Made by a program: the position numbers and the translations under genes
Source: Lutimaribacter pacificus
GTDB lineage: Bacteria; Pseudomonadota; Alphaproteobacteria; Rhodobacterales; Rhodobacteraceae
NCBI RefSeq assembly: GCF_900142185.1
Contig: NZ_FQZZ01000001.1
Span: 124,001 to 188,000 of the forward strand
DNA: 64,000 nt
Reading direction: 5' to 3'
Notes under the pieces: generated by a model
What the model saw: only the letters and a program-made list of their open reading frames with translations
Database searches by the model: none
Told to the model about the DNA's origin: nothing
In this document: positions 18,379-27,471 of the stretch, in pieces
Numbering within the stretch: the first letter of the stretch is position 1
How the letters are laid out: each line of letters begins with the position of its first letter

Positions 18379-19145
18379 CCCCGTTGCTGTCTGTTCAGGG
18401 TGTGACCAAACGCTATGGCGCGCATATCGGATGCGCCGACGTGTCCTTCGATCTTTACCCCGGCGAGGTGATGGGGATCGTCGGCGAAAGCGGATCGGGC
18501 AAGTCTACGCTGCTCAACTGCATGGCCGGGCATATGGCGCCGGATGCAGGCAAGGTGGTGTTCGACACCCGCACCGACGGCCCGCGCGACACGCTCACCA
18601 TGTCCGAACCCGAGCGCCGGATGCTGGGCCGCACCGACTGGGCCTTCGTGCATCAGCACGCGCGCGACGGGCTGCGCATGGGCGTTTCCGCCGGCGGCAA
18701 CGTGGGCGAGCGGCTGATGGCCGTGGGCGCGCGTCACTATGGCGACATCCGCGCGCGGGCGACCGACTGGCTGGAACGGGTCGAGATCGCGCCGGGCCGG
18801 ATCGACGACCGGCCCACCACCTTCTCGGGCGGGATGCAGCAGCGCCTGCAGATCGCGCGCAACCTTGTGACCGGGCCGCGGCTGGTGTTCATGGACGAAC
18901 CGACCGGGGGTCTTGATGTCAGCGTGCAGGCGCGGCTGCTGGACCTGCTGCGCGGGCTTGTCCGCGACATGGGGCTGTCGGCGATCATCGTCACCCACGA
19001 CCTAGCGGTGGTGCGGCTGCTGGCCGACCGGCTGATGGTGATGAAATCGGGCCATGTGGTCGAGGCCGGTCTGACCGACCGGGTGCTGGACGATCCGCAA
19101 CATGCCTATACGCAGCTTCTGGTCAGCTCTGTGCTGCAAGTGTGA
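18375..19145 (+). CDS. phnK: C-P lyase ABC-type subunit PhnK
   Basis: A 256-residue ABC ATPase with Walker A GESGSGKST, signature FSGGMQQRLQIARNL and Walker B LVFMDEPTGGLD. The histidine-containing stretch WAFVHQHARDGLRMGVSAGGNVGERLM separates PhnK from transport ATPases. It docks on PhnJ in the core complex and does not power import. The frame overlaps phnJ by ATGA. Confidence 0.95.
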   Translation: MTPLLSVQGVTKRYGAHIGCADVSFDLYPGEVMGIVGESGSGKSTLLNCMAGHMAPDAGKVVFDTRTDGPRDTLTMSEPERRMLGRTDWAFVHQHARDGLRMGVSAGGNVGERLMAVGARHYGDIRARATDWLERVEIAPGRIDDRPTTFSGGMQQRLQIARNLVTGPRLVFMDEPTGGLDVSVQARLLDLLRGLVRDMGLSAIIVTHDLAVVRLLADRLMVMKSGHVVEAGLTDRVLDDPQHAYTQLLVSSVLQV

Positions 19146-19156
19146 GGGGGAAGAGG

Positions 19157-19840
19157 ATGATCGACCTGCAAAACGTTTCGAAAACCTTTACCCTGCACAA
19201 CCAGGGCGGCGCGACGATCCGGGTGATGGACGGGGCCACCCTTTCGGTTGCGCAGGGCGAATGCGTGGCGCTGACCGGGGCGTCGGGCGCGGGGAAATCC
19301 ACGCTGATGCGCATGATCTACGGCAACTACATGGCGCAGGGCGGCGCGATCCGCGTGGGCGGCGTGGATCTTGTGCAGGCCGAACCGCGCGAGATCATCC
19401 GCATCCGCCGCGAGGTGCTGGGTTATGTCAGCCAGTTCCTGCGCGTGGTGCCGCGCGTGCCCACGCTGGACGTGGTGGCCGAGCCGCTGCGCGCGGTGGG
19501 CGTGCCGCGGGACGAGGCGCAGGACCGCGCGCGTGCCCTGCTGTCGCAGCTCAATATCCCCGAACGGTTGTGGTCGCTGTCGCCCACCACCTTCTCGGGC
19601 GGGGAACAGCAGCGGGTGAACATCGCGCGCGGCTTTGCCCATGCATATCCCGCGATGCTGCTGGACGAGCCGACCGCCAGCCTGGATGCCGCGAACCGCG
19701 AGGTCGTGCTGGGCCTGATCGCCGAGGCCAAGGCGCGCGGCGCGGCAATCGTCGGGATATTCCACGACGAGGCGGCGCGCGACCGCGTCTGCGACCGCGA
19801 AATCGACGTCAGCCGGTTCAGCCCGGCCCGCGCGGCATGA
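19157..19840 (+). CDS. phnL: C-P lyase ABC-type subunit PhnL
   Basis: A 227-residue ABC protein with GASGAGKST, FSGGEQQRVNIARGF and MLLDEPTASLD, and the PhnL hallmark LGYVSQFLRVVPRVPTLDVV. It works with PhnI in making the phosphonate-ribose intermediate. ATG 19157 has GGGGGAAGAGG directly upstream. It overlaps phnN by four bases. Confidence 0.95.
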   Translation: MIDLQNVSKTFTLHNQGGATIRVMDGATLSVAQGECVALTGASGAGKSTLMRMIYGNYMAQGGAIRVGGVDLVQAEPREIIRIRREVLGYVSQFLRVVPRVPTLDVVAEPLRAVGVPRDEAQDRARALLSQLNIPERLWSLSPTTFSGGEQQRVNIARGFAHAYPAMLLDEPTASLDAANREVVLGLIAEAKARGAAIVGIFHDEAARDRVCDREIDVSRFSPARAA

Positions 19841-20382
19841 GCGCGGGGCGGCTGATCGCCGTGGTCGGCCCGTCGGGTGTCGGCAAGGACAGCGTGATGG
19901 ACGCGCTGTCCGGGGCCGCGCCCGCGTTCCGGCGCGTGCGCCGCACGATCACACGCGCGCCGCACCTGGGGGGCGAGGATTTCGATCCGCTGACGCCGGA
20001 CGAGTTCGACCGGGCGGTCGCGCGTGGGGCGTTCTGCCTGCACTGGGCCGCGCACGGGCTGCGTTACGGCATCCCGGCCACCGTGCTGGACGAAACCCGC
20101 GCCGGGGCGGACTGCCTGGCCAACCTGTCGCGCGATGCACTGCCACGGGCGGCGGGGATATTTCCGCGCCTCCTGGTCATGAACATCACCGCCGCGCCTG
20201 ACGTTCTTGCCCGGCGGCTGGCGGGGCGCGGGCGGGAAAGCGCCGATGAGATCGCCCTCCGGCTCGGGCAGGCGTCCAAGCCTTTGCCACCGGGGCTGGA
20301 GGTCGTCACGATTTCCAACGACGGATCGCTGGAGCAGACCGTGGCGCAGGCGCTGGCCGCCTTGCTGCCGGAAAGGGCATAG
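19837..20382 (+). CDS. phnN: ribose 1,5-bisphosphate phosphokinase
   Basis: A 181-residue guanylate-kinase-like enzyme with P-loop GPSGVGKDSVMD and the stretch RRTITRAPHLGGEDFDPLTPDEF. It phosphorylates ribose 1,5-bisphosphate to PRPP, closing the salvage of ribose from C-P lyase. It overlaps phnL (ATGA) and stands 44 bp before phnM. phnP, which opens the cyclic phosphate before this step in E. coli, is absent from the cluster. Confidence 0.94.
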   Translation: MSAGRLIAVVGPSGVGKDSVMDALSGAAPAFRRVRRTITRAPHLGGEDFDPLTPDEFDRAVARGAFCLHWAAHGLRYGIPATVLDETRAGADCLANLSRDALPRAAGIFPRLLVMNITAAPDVLARRLAGRGRESADEIALRLGQASKPLPPGLEVVTISNDGSLEQTVAQALAALLPERA

Positions 20383-20426
20383 ATATGGGCACCGCCCGCA
20401 CCATCACCGCGAAAAGAGGAACCAGC

Positions 20427-21620
20427 ATGAACTCTCCTATCCCGCGCATGTCGCCTGCCCGCGCCGGGGGCCAACCCGGTGCCGGTAGCCTGTGCCTGGC
20501 CAATGCGCGGCTCGTGCTGCACGACCGGGTGATGACGGGCCGGATCACGGTCGAAGACGGGCAGATCGCCGGGATCGCCGAGGGCGATCGCGTGCCGGGC
20601 GGTGCGGTGGATTGCGCGGGCGATTACGTGATGCCGGGGCTGGTCGAGCTGCATACCGACAACCTGGAACGCCATATCGAGCCGCGCCCGGCGGTCGACT
20701 GGCCGCACCTGCCGGCGATCCTGGCGCATGACGGCGAATTGGCCTCGACCGGGATCACAACGGTGTTCGACGCGCTGCGCGTGGGCTCGATCCACGACAG
20801 CAAGGCGCGCTACGGCGCCTATGCCCGCAAGCTGGCCGACGAGCTGCTGGCGGTGCGCGCCGAGGGGCACCTGAAGATCAGCCATTTCCTGCACCTGCGG
20901 GCCGAGATCTGTTCGGAAACCCTGCTGGAGGAAATGGCCCAGTTCGGCCCCGACGACCGGGTGGGTATCGTCAGCCTGATGGATCACACGCCCGGCCAAC
21001 GGCAGTTCCGCGATCTGCAGGCGCTGCGCACCTACGTGTCGAAAAAGCGCGGCATGTCGGATGCCGATTTCGCCGACCATGTCGCCAACCTCAAAGAGCT
21101 TCAGCGGCTTTATGGCGAGCTGCACCAGATCGGGGCCGTGGCCGAGGCGCGGCGCTATGGCGCGGTGCTGGCCAGCCATGACGACACCACCGCCGAACAG
21201 GTGGTGCAATCGCGTGAAAACGGCGTGGGCTTCGCCGAGTTTCCGACCACGATCGAGGCCGCCGGGGCCTGCCACGCCAACGGCATCGCAGTGATGATGG
21301 GGGCGCCGAACCTGATCCGCGGCGGATCGCATTCCGGCAATGTCGCCGCCAGCGAACTGGCCCATGCCGGGCTGCTGGATATCGTGTCGTCGGATTACGT
21401 GCCCTCGGCGCTGCTGCTGTCGGCCTTCAGCCTGTCGGAGCTGTGGGGCGATCTGCCCCGCGCTGTGGCCTGCGTGACGGAAAACCCGGCAAAGGCGGCG
21501 GGGCTGACCGATCGCGGCCGGCTGGCGCCCGGATTGCGCGGCGATCTTTTGCGGGTCGGGCAGGCCGGGCAGACACCGCTGCTGCGCGGGGTCTGGAGCA
21601 ACGGCCGCCGCGTGGGCTGA
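20427..21620 (+). CDS. phnM: alpha-D-ribose 1-methylphosphonate 5-triphosphate diphosphatase
   Basis: A 397-residue amidohydrolase-fold enzyme that removes diphosphate from the phosphonate-ribose triphosphate intermediate. Metal-binding stretches are VMPGLVELHTDNLERH near the N-terminus and LASHDDTTAEQV later, with GAPNLIRGGSHSGN typical of PhnM. ATG 20427 has AGAGGA six bases upstream; ATG 20385 lacks one. It closes the phn operon. A GC-rich 11-bp hairpin with one bulged base follows the stop. Confidence 0.95.
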   Translation: MNSPIPRMSPARAGGQPGAGSLCLANARLVLHDRVMTGRITVEDGQIAGIAEGDRVPGGAVDCAGDYVMPGLVELHTDNLERHIEPRPAVDWPHLPAILAHDGELASTGITTVFDALRVGSIHDSKARYGAYARKLADELLAVRAEGHLKISHFLHLRAEICSETLLEEMAQFGPDDRVGIVSLMDHTPGQRQFRDLQALRTYVSKKRGMSDADFADHVANLKELQRLYGELHQIGAVAEARRYGAVLASHDDTTAEQVVQSRENGVGFAEFPTTIEAAGACHANGIAVMMGAPNLIRGGSHSGNVAASELAHAGLLDIVSSDYVPSALLLSAFSLSELWGDLPRAVACVTENPAKAAGLTDRGRLAPGLRGDLLRVGQAGQTPLLRGVWSNGRRVG

Positions 21621-21621
21621 C

Positions 21622-21658
21622 GCCCGGCCTGCGGCGGCACCGATCTGCGCAGGCGGGC
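21622..21658 (+). terminator. hairpin after phnM
   Basis: GCCCG-g-CCTGCG pairs with CGCAGG-CGGGC across a 14-nt loop, with one bulged G. It begins one base after the phnM stop codon. No T-run follows, so it may protect the 3' end and not act as an intrinsic terminator. Confidence 0.45.
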
Positions 21659-21739
21659 CCGGCGGGGCGGGAACGGCTCGACGAAGCCGGCAAGCTGCGC
21701 TTTGATGTGACGGGACAAGGCACATCGGGGGGCCCGGAC

Positions 21740-22999
21740 ATGGCCAATAGCAGTTTCCTTTCCGATCTGATGGCGCGCGTCGCGCAGGCCGGCTGGCGCC
21801 GCCATGCGCGGGGCGATGCATCGGACACGTTCGACCTGTTCCAGCGGCTGCTGGGTGACGAGGGCGAGGCATCCGGCCTTGTGACCGCGATGCAGGCGCT
21901 CGACCAGTTCGAGACGCATTCGCCCTCGGAAAAGGCGCAGCTGTTCCACAAGATCGCCGGGGAGTGCAGCGTGGACGATGCGGCCCTTGCCGATGCGATT
22001 GCCGCCTACCGGCCGGGCGATGCCGAGGCCGCGCGGCGCATCCACTATACCGCCGAACCGCAAAGCCTTGAACTGATCCGCAGGCTCAACCGCGTGCCGG
22101 GCGCCACCGCGCGGCTGGTGAACATGCGCGCCGATCTGCTGGGCGCGCTGCGCGATGCCCCGTCGCTCAAGGGGCTGGATGCCGATTTCGAGCATCTTTT
22201 CGCAAGCTGGTTCAACCGGGGTTTCCTCGAAATCCGCAGGATCGACTGGCACACCCCCGCCGACATCCTGGAAAAGATCATCACCTACGAGGCGGTGCAC
22301 GAAATCAACGGCTGGGACGATTTGCGCCAGCGCGTCGCCGATCCCGACCGCCGGCTTTTCGCGTTCTTCCATCCCGCGATGCCGTCGGACCCGCTGATAT
22401 TCGTCGAGGTCGCGCTGACCCGCGTCATCCCGGCGGCGATCGACGCGATCATCCGCAGCGACCGCGACCGGATCGACCCGACGGATGCGACGACGGCGGT
22501 GTTCTACTCGATCTCGAACTGTCAGAAGGGGCTGCGCGGCATCTCGTTCGGGAATTTCCTGATCAAGCAGGTGGTCGCCGAACTGCAATCGGAACTGCCG
22601 AACCTGAAAACCTTTGTCACGCTGTCGCCGGTGCCGGGCCTGCGCAAATGGGCCGAGGCGCGGCCCGACCTGCTGACGCCCGGTGACCTGGCCGCCATCG
22701 ACGCCGCGGATGGCCCGTCGTTCGACGATGCCCGCCGGATCGCCGCGCGCTACCTTCTGCACGCCCGCCGCCCGCAGGGCACCGCGATGGACCCGGTGGC
22801 GCATTTCCACCTGGGCAACGGCGCGGCGCTGCACCGCATCCACGCCGCCGCCGATCTCAGCGCGAATGGGCGGGCGGGCAGTTGGGGGGTCATGGTGAAT
22901 TACCTTTACGATGGCCCAAGCATCGAGGCGAACCACCAGGCCTATGCCACCGCGCACAAGATCACCGCCTCGGCCGAGGTCAGGAAGCTGGCCGACTGA
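21740..22999 (+). CDS. malonyl-CoA decarboxylase
   Basis: A 419-residue malonyl-CoA decarboxylase with an N-terminal helical domain and a C-terminal GNAT-like catalytic domain. AVFYSISNCQKGLRGISFGNFLIKQV (in part) and the HFHLGNGA histidine motif are the family signatures, and the protein converts malonyl-CoA to acetyl-CoA and CO2. ATG 21740 gives the expected start; the open frame extends upstream only as phnM overlap. It sits 119 bp after phnM with no known link to phosphonates. A malonate transporter is not adjacent. Confidence 0.93.
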   Translation: MANSSFLSDLMARVAQAGWRRHARGDASDTFDLFQRLLGDEGEASGLVTAMQALDQFETHSPSEKAQLFHKIAGECSVDDAALADAIAAYRPGDAEAARRIHYTAEPQSLELIRRLNRVPGATARLVNMRADLLGALRDAPSLKGLDADFEHLFASWFNRGFLEIRRIDWHTPADILEKIITYEAVHEINGWDDLRQRVADPDRRLFAFFHPAMPSDPLIFVEVALTRVIPAAIDAIIRSDRDRIDPTDATTAVFYSISNCQKGLRGISFGNFLIKQVVAELQSELPNLKTFVTLSPVPGLRKWAEARPDLLTPGDLAAIDAADGPSFDDARRIAARYLLHARRPQGTAMDPVAHFHLGNGAALHRIHAAADLSANGRAGSWGVMVNYLYDGPSIEANHQAYATAHKITASAEVRKLAD

Positions 23000-23019
23000 C
23001 CGGCGGGCCGGCGCACCGC

Positions 23020-23439
23020 TCAGCGTGCCGCGCAATCGGTCAGCGCAAAGCTGTAGCCGGCCGATGGCAGCGCCCTGAACAGCCGGTAACCATCGCTTCC
23101 GGCCCGGAAAAGGGCGGCGGGTTCGCGCACGTGGATCGTGGTGGGCGGGCCATCGACTGGCCAGCCGAGGGAAAACAGCTTGATCATGGCGGCAGCCCCG
23201 CCGTTTTTCGTCTGCGAAAGCCGGGCGCTCATGCATTCGCTTGCCGCGCCGTCATGGATGCAGGTCGCTTCCTCGGGCTGGCGATGCGGCCAGTTCGAGA
23301 CGAAGACAAGGCGGTCGCTGCCGATGATGACGGTGCCGCCGCCGTTGATCTCGTCATAGGGAACCGTGCATTCCCAGGTTTCCGACAGTGCCGGGCCCGC
23401 GGTCAGGGCGGCGAGTGCGATCAGGGGAAGGCGCATCAT
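23020..23439 (-). CDS. secreted protein of unknown function
   Basis: A 139-residue protein with signal peptide MMRLPLIALAALTAGPALS and a strong AGGAGG site seven bases before ATG 23439. The mature part has four cysteines (TWECTV, ATCIHD, SECMS and TDCAAR), which could form two disulfides. Short beta-strand-like stretches suggest a small periplasmic domain. No family was recognised. It is convergent with the malonyl-CoA decarboxylase gene. Confidence 0.65.
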   Translation of the reverse strand: MMRLPLIALAALTAGPALSETWECTVPYDEINGGGTVIIGSDRLVFVSNWPHRQPEEATCIHDGAASECMSARLSQTKNGGAAAMIKLFSLGWPVDGPPTTIHVREPAALFRAGSDGYRLFRALPSAGYSFALTDCAAR

Positions 23440-23562
23440 GGCTGTTCCTCCTTGCCCGGACGAAGGCGTGGCTGCGGCCGTTCCTGCGCGGTCCGGGCGG
23501 GGGAAACGCGGTCTTGCGTCTTGACCCGTCTGTATCGGTCCTCTAATCAGCCACTGTACCAA

Positions 23563-23636
23563 GCGGGTATAGCTTAATGGTAAAGCCCCTGCCTTCCAAG
23601 CAGGCTATGTCGGTTCGATTCCGTCTACCCGCTCCA
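23563..23636 (+). tRNA. tRNA-Gly (anticodon UCC)
   Basis: The acceptor arms GCGGGTA and TACCCGC pair perfectly. The anticodon stem CCTGC/GCAGG encloses the loop CTTCCAA with anticodon TCC, and the T arm carries GGTTCGATTCC. Discriminator T and an encoded CCA complete the 74-nt gene. A small GCGGT-GGAA-ACCGC hairpin at 23664-23677 lies 28 nt downstream and may end the transcript. Confidence 0.97.
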
Positions 23637-23682
23637 TGATTCCCGTTCACAAGGCGCGATGCGGCGGTGGAAACCGCGCTTC

Positions 23683-23710
23683 TTGACTGCGCAGGGAATG
23701 GGGATACGCT
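23683..23710 (+). promoter_or_regulatory. candidate promoter of the TRAP-cyclase operon
   Basis: TTGACT at 23683-23688 and TACGCT at 23705-23710 are separated by 16 bp, about 90 bp upstream of dctP. The -35 box is near-consensus and the -10 box weak. Confidence 0.45.
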
Positions 23711-23799
23711 CGGCCCCAGGGAGGAAATTCCGCCATATGGGCGGGATCGGCGATGACCGGCGCGACACGCTGGCCGCCACCGCGGGAGGAGTATTACCC

Positions 23800-24855
23800 A
23801 TGAAACTGAGGACAGTCGGTGCCGCGCTCGTGCTGGGGGCCATGCCTGTGGCCGGCGTGGCCGAAACCTATAACGTCACCGTCGCCGCGGGTCATCCGCC
23901 GGTCTTTCGCTGGGTGCGCATGATCTCGGAACAGTTCATCCCGACCGTGCAGGCCGGGCTTGAGGGCAGCGGCCACACGATGACTTTCTCGGAGCAGTAC
24001 GGCGGCGCCATCGCCGGTGTCGGCGAAGAGCTTGAGGCGGTCGAGGCCGGGCTGGCCGAGATCGGCACCTGCCAGGCGTTGTTCGACCCGGCCAAGCTGG
24101 CGGTGCAGAACGTGACCTATTACACCCCCTTCGTCAGCGACGATGTGCGGCAGGTCGCCACCACCGTGGATGCGATGCATGATGACAACCCCGACATGCT
24201 GCGCGCCTATGCCGACAACGGCGTGGTCTATATCGGCGCGCCGATCGGCATCGACGATTACCTGCTGATGACGAACTTCCCGGTGGACAGCCTGGACGAC
24301 CTCGATGGCCGCAAGATCGCGGCGCCGGGGGCGGCGATCAACTGGCTGTCGGGCACGGGCGCCGTGGGCGTGGCGGGGAACCTGACCACCTATTACAACG
24401 AGATCAAGACCGGCGTTTACGATGGCGTCATCGTGTTCGCCAGCGCCGCGCTTCCCGGCAAGCTCTACGAGGTCGCGCCCCATATCACGAAGTTCGGGCT
24501 GGGCGCGCAATATGCCGGTTCGCTCTGCGCGAACGAGGCGTGGTACGACGCCCTGCCGGACGAGGTGAAGGCCGCGCTGGAGGCGGGCGCGGATGCCGCG
24601 ATGCAATGGTATCACGATGACCTCGAAAGCTTCGTGGAGATCGCCCTGACAAAGATGCAAGAGGCCGGCGCGACCGTCACCGAGGCCACGCCCGAGATGC
24701 GCGCGCAATGGGCCGACGGCATGGACAACGCCGCAAGGGTCTGGGCCGATGAGCTGGATGCGCAGGGCCGTCCGGCCTCGGCCATCCTGTCGGCCTACAT
24801 GGATGCGATGCGCGCCGCCGGCGCGACACCGCTGAGGGACTGGGACAAGGAATAA
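23800..24855 (+). CDS. dctP: TRAP transporter solute-binding protein (DctP family)
   Basis: A 351-residue periplasmic binding protein with signal peptide MKLRTVGAALVLGAMPVAGVA and GGGAGGAG upstream of ATG 23800. It has the DctP fold: the central loop DLDGRKIAAPGAAINWL and the tail DELDAQGRPASAILSAYMDAM. Family members bind C4-dicarboxylates, sialic acid, ectoine or aromatic acids; the ligand here is unknown. The cyclase and fumarylacetoacetase-family genes downstream suggest an organic-acid or amide ring-derived substrate. Confidence 0.92.
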   Translation: MKLRTVGAALVLGAMPVAGVAETYNVTVAAGHPPVFRWVRMISEQFIPTVQAGLEGSGHTMTFSEQYGGAIAGVGEELEAVEAGLAEIGTCQALFDPAKLAVQNVTYYTPFVSDDVRQVATTVDAMHDDNPDMLRAYADNGVVYIGAPIGIDDYLLMTNFPVDSLDDLDGRKIAAPGAAINWLSGTGAVGVAGNLTTYYNEIKTGVYDGVIVFASAALPGKLYEVAPHITKFGLGAQYAGSLCANEAWYDALPDEVKAALEAGADAAMQWYHDDLESFVEIALTKMQEAGATVTEATPEMRAQWADGMDNAARVWADELDAQGRPASAILSAYMDAMRAAGATPLRDWDKE

Positions 24856-24859
24856 CCCG

Positions 24860-25363
24860 ATGCGGCGCATCCTGCGCGCCCTCGATGGCGCGACCCAGGC
24901 CGCGAACGTGGCCGGGTCGCTGCTGATCCTTGTGCTGATGGCGCTTGTCGGGCTCGACGTGGCGGGGCGCAACCTGTTCGGGGCACCGGTGCCGGGCGTG
25001 CCGGAAATGGTGACGCTGTCCATCGTCGCCATCGTGTTCCTGCAGATCCCGCAGGCGCTGCGCGCGGGCCGCATGACGCGCTCCGAGGCGGTGCCTGGCT
25101 GGCTTTCGCGGCGCGCGCCGTGGGCGGGCAGGATGCTGGAAACCCTGTTCGACCTGCTGGCCATCGCCGTGGTCTGGGTGATCCTGCGCAGCACCTGGCC
25201 GATCTTTACCCGCGCGTGGGACAGGGGCGAATTCATCGGCGCGCTGGGCGATTTCACCGTGCCGGTCTGGCCGGTGAAGGCGACGATCCTTCTGGGCTGC
25301 GCGCTGCTGATCGCACAATTCGCCGCCCGCATCCTGCGCCGCTGGGCCGGGGGCGCGGCATGA
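24860..25363 (+). CDS. dctQ: TRAP transporter small membrane subunit (DctQ family)
   Basis: A 167-residue protein with four hydrophobic segments and the DctQ mark LVGLDVAGRNLFGAPVPGVPE near residues 30-50, in part. It pairs with the large subunit in the inner membrane. It starts four bases after the dctP stop and overlaps the dctM start by ATGA. Confidence 0.92.
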   Translation: MRRILRALDGATQAANVAGSLLILVLMALVGLDVAGRNLFGAPVPGVPEMVTLSIVAIVFLQIPQALRAGRMTRSEAVPGWLSRRAPWAGRMLETLFDLLAIAVVWVILRSTWPIFTRAWDRGEFIGALGDFTVPVWPVKATILLGCALLIAQFAARILRRWAGGAA

Positions 25364-26673
25364 GCCCGTTCGATATCGGCCTGATCGCGCTGGCCGCGAT
25401 GTTCGGCACGGTCCTGCTGGGCCTTTACGTGCCGGTTGCGCTGATGGTCTGTTCCTTCGCCGGGGTCTGGGCGATCAAGGGTTCGCCGCTGCTGGCCTCG
25501 AAACTGCTGGCGCTGGCGGCGAACGATGCGATCTCCAGCTATTTCTTCGGCGTGGTGCCGCTGTTCGTGCTGATGGGTTTCGTCGTGTCCGAGGCCGGTC
25601 TGGGCCGCGACGCGTTCGACGTGGCCAACGCCATGTTCCGGCGGCTCAGGGGCGGTCTGGGCGTCGGCACCGTGGGGGCCAACGCGATCTTTGCCGCGAT
25701 CACCGGCATCTCCATCGCCTCGGCCGCCGTCTTTACCAAGATCGCCGTGCCGCAGATGATCCGCCACGGCTATGCCCCGCGCTTTGCCGTGGGCGTGGTC
25801 GCCGGGTCCAGCGTGCTGGGGATGCTGATCCCGCCCTCGCTGCTGCTGATCCTCTACGGCATCCTGACCGAGCAGAGCATCGGCGACCTGTTCATCGCCG
25901 GTATCGGGCCGGGCATCCTGCTGGCGGTCTTTTTCGCCGTGGGAATCGTGGCGATGGCGATCTTCACCCCGCGTTTCGTCGGTCGCCCCGACGATGTGGA
26001 CGACGGCGCGCTGCGCCCGGCCGAGATGCTGCGCAAGGGCCTGCCCATCGCGGGGCTTATCGTGCTGGTGCTGGGCGGCATCTATGCCGGTATCTTCACC
26101 CCGGTCGAGGCCGGCGCGATGGGCGCCATCGGCGCACTGGCCCTCGGGTTCGCCATGCGGCGGCTGACATGGGGCAAGCTGTGGACCGTGCTGGTCGATA
26201 CCGGCATGGTCACCGCCACGATCTGTTTCCTGATCATCGCCGCGCAGATGTACAGCCGGATGCTGGCGCTGTCGGGCGTGCCCGGCGGGATCGGCGCCTG
26301 GGCGGCAGGGGCCGAGCTGGGATTCTGGGGGCTGATGCTGCTTTACGTGGCGATCGTGATCGCGCTGGGGATGATCCTCGACAGCTCATCCATCATGCTG
26401 ATCCTCGTGCCGCTGATGCTGCCCGTGGTGGTGCCTATGGGGATCGACCTCGTGTGGTTCGGCATCGTCACCGTCCTTGCGGTGGAAATCGGCCTGCTGA
26501 CACCGCCTTTCGGCATTTCCGTCTATGTCATCAAGGCGACACTCGACGATGACAGCATCACGCTGGCCGACATTTTCCGCGGGGCAGCCCCTTTCGCGCT
26601 GATGATGCTGGCGGTCTTGCTGATCGTCATCGCCATCCCATCCGTCGCCACCGGCCTGTTGCCGGGGCGCTAG
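25360..26673 (+). CDS. dctM: TRAP transporter large membrane subunit (DctM family)
   Basis: A 437-residue protein with about twelve hydrophobic segments and the DctM signatures VPLFVLMGFVVSEAGLGRD, AITGISIASAAVFTKIAVPQMIRHGY (in part) and MLIPPSLLLILYGI. It carries solute with Na+ across the inner membrane. The start is inside the end of dctQ (ATGA), so the two membrane subunits are translationally coupled. The cyclase gene follows after 17 bp. Confidence 0.94.
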   Translation: MSPFDIGLIALAAMFGTVLLGLYVPVALMVCSFAGVWAIKGSPLLASKLLALAANDAISSYFFGVVPLFVLMGFVVSEAGLGRDAFDVANAMFRRLRGGLGVGTVGANAIFAAITGISIASAAVFTKIAVPQMIRHGYAPRFAVGVVAGSSVLGMLIPPSLLLILYGILTEQSIGDLFIAGIGPGILLAVFFAVGIVAMAIFTPRFVGRPDDVDDGALRPAEMLRKGLPIAGLIVLVLGGIYAGIFTPVEAGAMGAIGALALGFAMRRLTWGKLWTVLVDTGMVTATICFLIIAAQMYSRMLALSGVPGGIGAWAAGAELGFWGLMLLYVAIVIALGMILDSSSIMLILVPLMLPVVVPMGIDLVWFGIVTVLAVEIGLLTPPFGISVYVIKATLDDDSITLADIFRGAAPFALMMLAVLLIVIAIPSVATGLLPGR

Positions 26674-26690
26674 ACAAAAGGAGACACGCC

Positions 26691-27467
26691 ATGCCACGCC
26701 GTTTCGTCGATATCTCGGTCCCGCTCGAGGCGGGGATCGCCAGCGATCCGCCGATCATGCTGCCCGAGATCGACTATCTCGACCACAAGATGACGGCGGG
26801 CCAGATCGCGTCGTTCTTTCCGGGGCTCAGGGAAAGCGATCTGCCGGGCGGCGATGGCTGGGCGGTCGAGATGCTGCGCGTGTCCAGCCATAACGGCACG
26901 CATCTGGACGCGCCGTATCACCACCATTCCACGATGAACGACGGCGAGCGCGCGATCACCATCGACGAGGTGCCGCTGGAATGGTGCTTTGCACCCGGCG
27001 TGAAGCTGGATTTCCGCCACTTCCCCGATGGCTATCTCGTCAGCGCGCAGGAAATCGAGGATGAACTCGCGCGCATCGGCCACGATCTGCAACCGCTGGA
27101 TATCGTCGTGGTCAACACCGCCGCCGGGGCGAAATACGGCGCGCCCGATTACGTCGACAGCGGCTGCGGCATGGGACGCGAGGCCACGCTCTACCTGCTG
27201 GAACGCGGCGTGCGCGTCACCGGCACCGACGCCTGGAGCTGGGACGCCCCGTTTTCGCACACCGCGAGGAAATGGATGGACACCCACGATCCCGGCATCA
27301 TCTGGGAAGGCCACCGCGCGTCGATCGACATCGGCTATTGCCACATGGAGAAACTTGCCAATCTCGACAGCCTGCCGCCGACGGGGTTTACGATCAGCTG
27401 TTTCCCGATGAAGCTGAAGGGCGGATCGGCCGGGTTCACCCGTGCCGTGGCGATATTCGAGGAGTGA
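26691..27467 (+). CDS. cyclase/kynurenine-formamidase-family metal hydrolase
   Basis: A 258-residue member of the cyclase family. The zinc motif H-x-G-T-H-x-D-x-P-x-H is seen as SHNGTHLDAPYHHH near residues 66-79. AAKAKYG-like (AGAKYGAPDYVDSGCGMG) and GTDAWSWDAPF complete the site. Relatives hydrolyse N-formylkynurenine, isatin or cyclic imides. AAGGAG stands before ATG 26691. Together with the TRAP importer and the next gene it suggests a ring-opening or deformylating step on an imported compound; the substrate is not known. Confidence 0.85.
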   Translation: MPRRFVDISVPLEAGIASDPPIMLPEIDYLDHKMTAGQIASFFPGLRESDLPGGDGWAVEMLRVSSHNGTHLDAPYHHHSTMNDGERAITIDEVPLEWCFAPGVKLDFRHFPDGYLVSAQEIEDELARIGHDLQPLDIVVVNTAAGAKYGAPDYVDSGCGMGREATLYLLERGVRVTGTDAWSWDAPFSHTARKWMDTHDPGIIWEGHRASIDIGYCHMEKLANLDSLPPTGFTISCFPMKLKGGSAGFTRAVAIFEE

Positions 27468-27471
27468 GCAC

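Noticed and set aside
23563-23636. tRNA-Gly as an attachment site of a genomic island
   Set aside because: No integrase is adjacent and no direct repeat of the tRNA 3' end was noticed in the window.
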